NCBI GenBank assembly: GCA_015661965.1
Contig: DQVA01000004.1
Location: 1-6,036 of the forward strand
Direction: 5' to 3'
Length of the DNA stretch: 6,036 nucleotides
Origin: Candidatus Bipolaricaulota bacterium
GTDB taxonomy: Bacteria > Bipolaricaulota > Bipolaricaulia > Bipolaricaulales > Bipolaricaulaceae
Part shown: piece by piece, positions 5,407 through 6,036 of the stretch
Numbering within the stretch: position 1 is the stretch's first letter
Layout: each line of letters begins with the position of its first letter
Notes under the pieces: model-generated
The model's input: only the letters and a program-made list of their open reading frames with translations
Database searches by the model: none
Told to the model about the DNA's origin: nothing
Program-made: the position numbers and the translations under genes

Positions 5407-6036
5407 GTGAAGCGAATTGGTTTAGGGCTTTGCGTATTGGCACTGGTGAGTTTCGGGCTGCTCGGTTGGGCAGCCGGGGAGCGGGTGCTCAGGATCACGT
5501 TCGCCTGGCCCACCTACATCGACCCGGCGGTGGGCTCGGATTTCTCCAGCTCGTCATCGTTCGTTAACCTATATGACACCCTGGTCTACCCGGACGTGAA
5601 CGGGGACCCCCAGCCTCACGTGGCCACCCGCTGGGATGTCTCCCAGGACGGCAAGGTGTGGACCTTCTACCTCAGGGACGACGTCTACTTCCACGACGGC
5701 ACCCCCCTCACCGCCGAGGACGTCAAGTTCTCCATGGATCGCATCACCACCATCGGCGAGGGGTATGGGTTCCTATTCGTGGGCCGCATTGACCATACCG
5801 AAGTAGTGGACGAGCATACTGTAAGGTTCTACCTTGTAGAGCCTTTCGGTCCGTTCCTCTCCACCTTGTATCGGCTCTACATCCTGAACAAGGAGCTTGT
5901 CGAGGCGAACATCAAACGTCCCGGCCCGTACGGGGATATGGGCGACTACGGAAAGGAATTCCTGCTTACCCACGATGCTGGAAGCGGTCCCTACATGGTG
6001 AAGGAATTCCGGGTAGAGGAAGAGCTGGTAATGATC
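5407..6036 (+). CDS. ABC-transporter family 5 substrate-binding protein, N-terminal part
   Basis: The window holds the first 210 residues; the gene runs off the right edge, and complete members have about 500-600 residues. The product is an exported binding protein of the OppA/DppA/NikA-like family, which captures peptides or other small solutes for an ABC importer. Residues 1-24 form a Sec signal peptide: KR at 2-3, a hydrophobic stretch 4-23, and a likely AAG/E cleavage after residue 24. There is no lipobox cysteine at that point; C9 lies too early in the core. The mature part has the family pattern NLYDTLVY (54-61), then the signature block WTFYLRDDVYFHDGTPLTAED (85-105) and VKFSMDRI (106-113), and GSGPYMVKEF (192-201). 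A run of five serines occurs at 47-51. Its position suggests that it imports the HyuAB substrate or a precursor, but the ligand is not readable from the sequence. Permease and ATPase genes probably follow outside the window. Confidence 0.93.
   Translation, partial: MKRIGLGLCVLALVSFGLLGWAAGERVLRITFAWPTYIDPAVGSDFSSSSSFVNLYDTLVYPDVNGDPQPHVATRWDVSQDGKVWTFYLRDDVYFHDGTPLTAEDVKFSMDRITTIGEGYGFLFVGRIDHTEVVDEHTVRFYLVEPFGPFLSTLYRLYILNKELVEANIKRPGPYGDMGDYGKEFLLTHDAGSGPYMVKEFRVEEELVMI

Noticed and set aside
5953..6010. Repeated AAGGAATTCC (5953-5962 and 6001-6010)
   Set aside because: Both copies encode Lys-Glu-Phe within the binding-protein gene. Two 10-base copies in coding sequence are adequately explained by chance and codon choice.
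1..6036. CRISPR arrays, tRNA/rRNA genes, insertion sequences, intrinsic terminators
   Set aside because: I looked for regular spaced repeats, cloverleaf-like or rRNA-like stretches, terminal inverted repeats with a transposase, and hairpins followed by T-runs. I found none that I could support.

Overview
The window is bacterial DNA, fairly G+C-rich by eye (about 60%). All its genes lie on the + strand, packed tightly with overlaps or short gaps. Nothing in it fixes the phylum. The ABC-transporter binding protein has a Sec-type leader without a lipobox cysteine at the cleavage point, which fits a periplasm-bearing (diderm) cell better than a monoderm; this is inference only.

Layout. Positions 1-150 are more A+T-rich and hold no gene I can support. 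A strong-looking sigma-70 type promoter (TTGACA at 151-156, TATACT at 173-178) follows. A perfect 15-bp palindrome (158-172) fills its spacer, and the predicted transcription start falls on or next to the ATG at 185. This is the start of an XRE/cupin transcription regulator (185-766), so its mRNA would be leaderless and its operator would sit inside its own promoter. The regulator overlaps hyuA (744-2801). Then come hyuB (2798-4534, ATGA overlap), a small nitroreductase-family flavoprotein (4537-5058), an unrecognised 106-residue acidic protein (5045-5365, overlapping the previous gene), and after 41 bp the first 210 codons of a family 5 (peptide/nickel-type) ABC-transporter substrate-binding protein (5407 to the window end).

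How the genes may work together. HyuA and HyuB are the two subunits of the ATP-dependent hydantoinase/5-oxoprolinase/acetone carboxylase superfamily: the A subunit activates a cyclic amide or carbonyl substrate with ATP, and the B subunit completes the hydrolysis or carboxylation. The binding protein suggests that the substrate or a precursor is imported. The nitroreductase-like enzyme suggests a flavin redox step on the same compound. The cupin domain of the regulator probably senses a small ligand. No terminator or second clear promoter is visible between the genes, so the single promoter at 151-178 could drive the whole set. The actual substrate cannot be read from the sequence.

Most worth a second look are the promoter/operator/leaderless-start arrangement, the presence of a nitroreductase and an unknown small protein in a hyuAB operon, and the active-site variant residues of HyuB.
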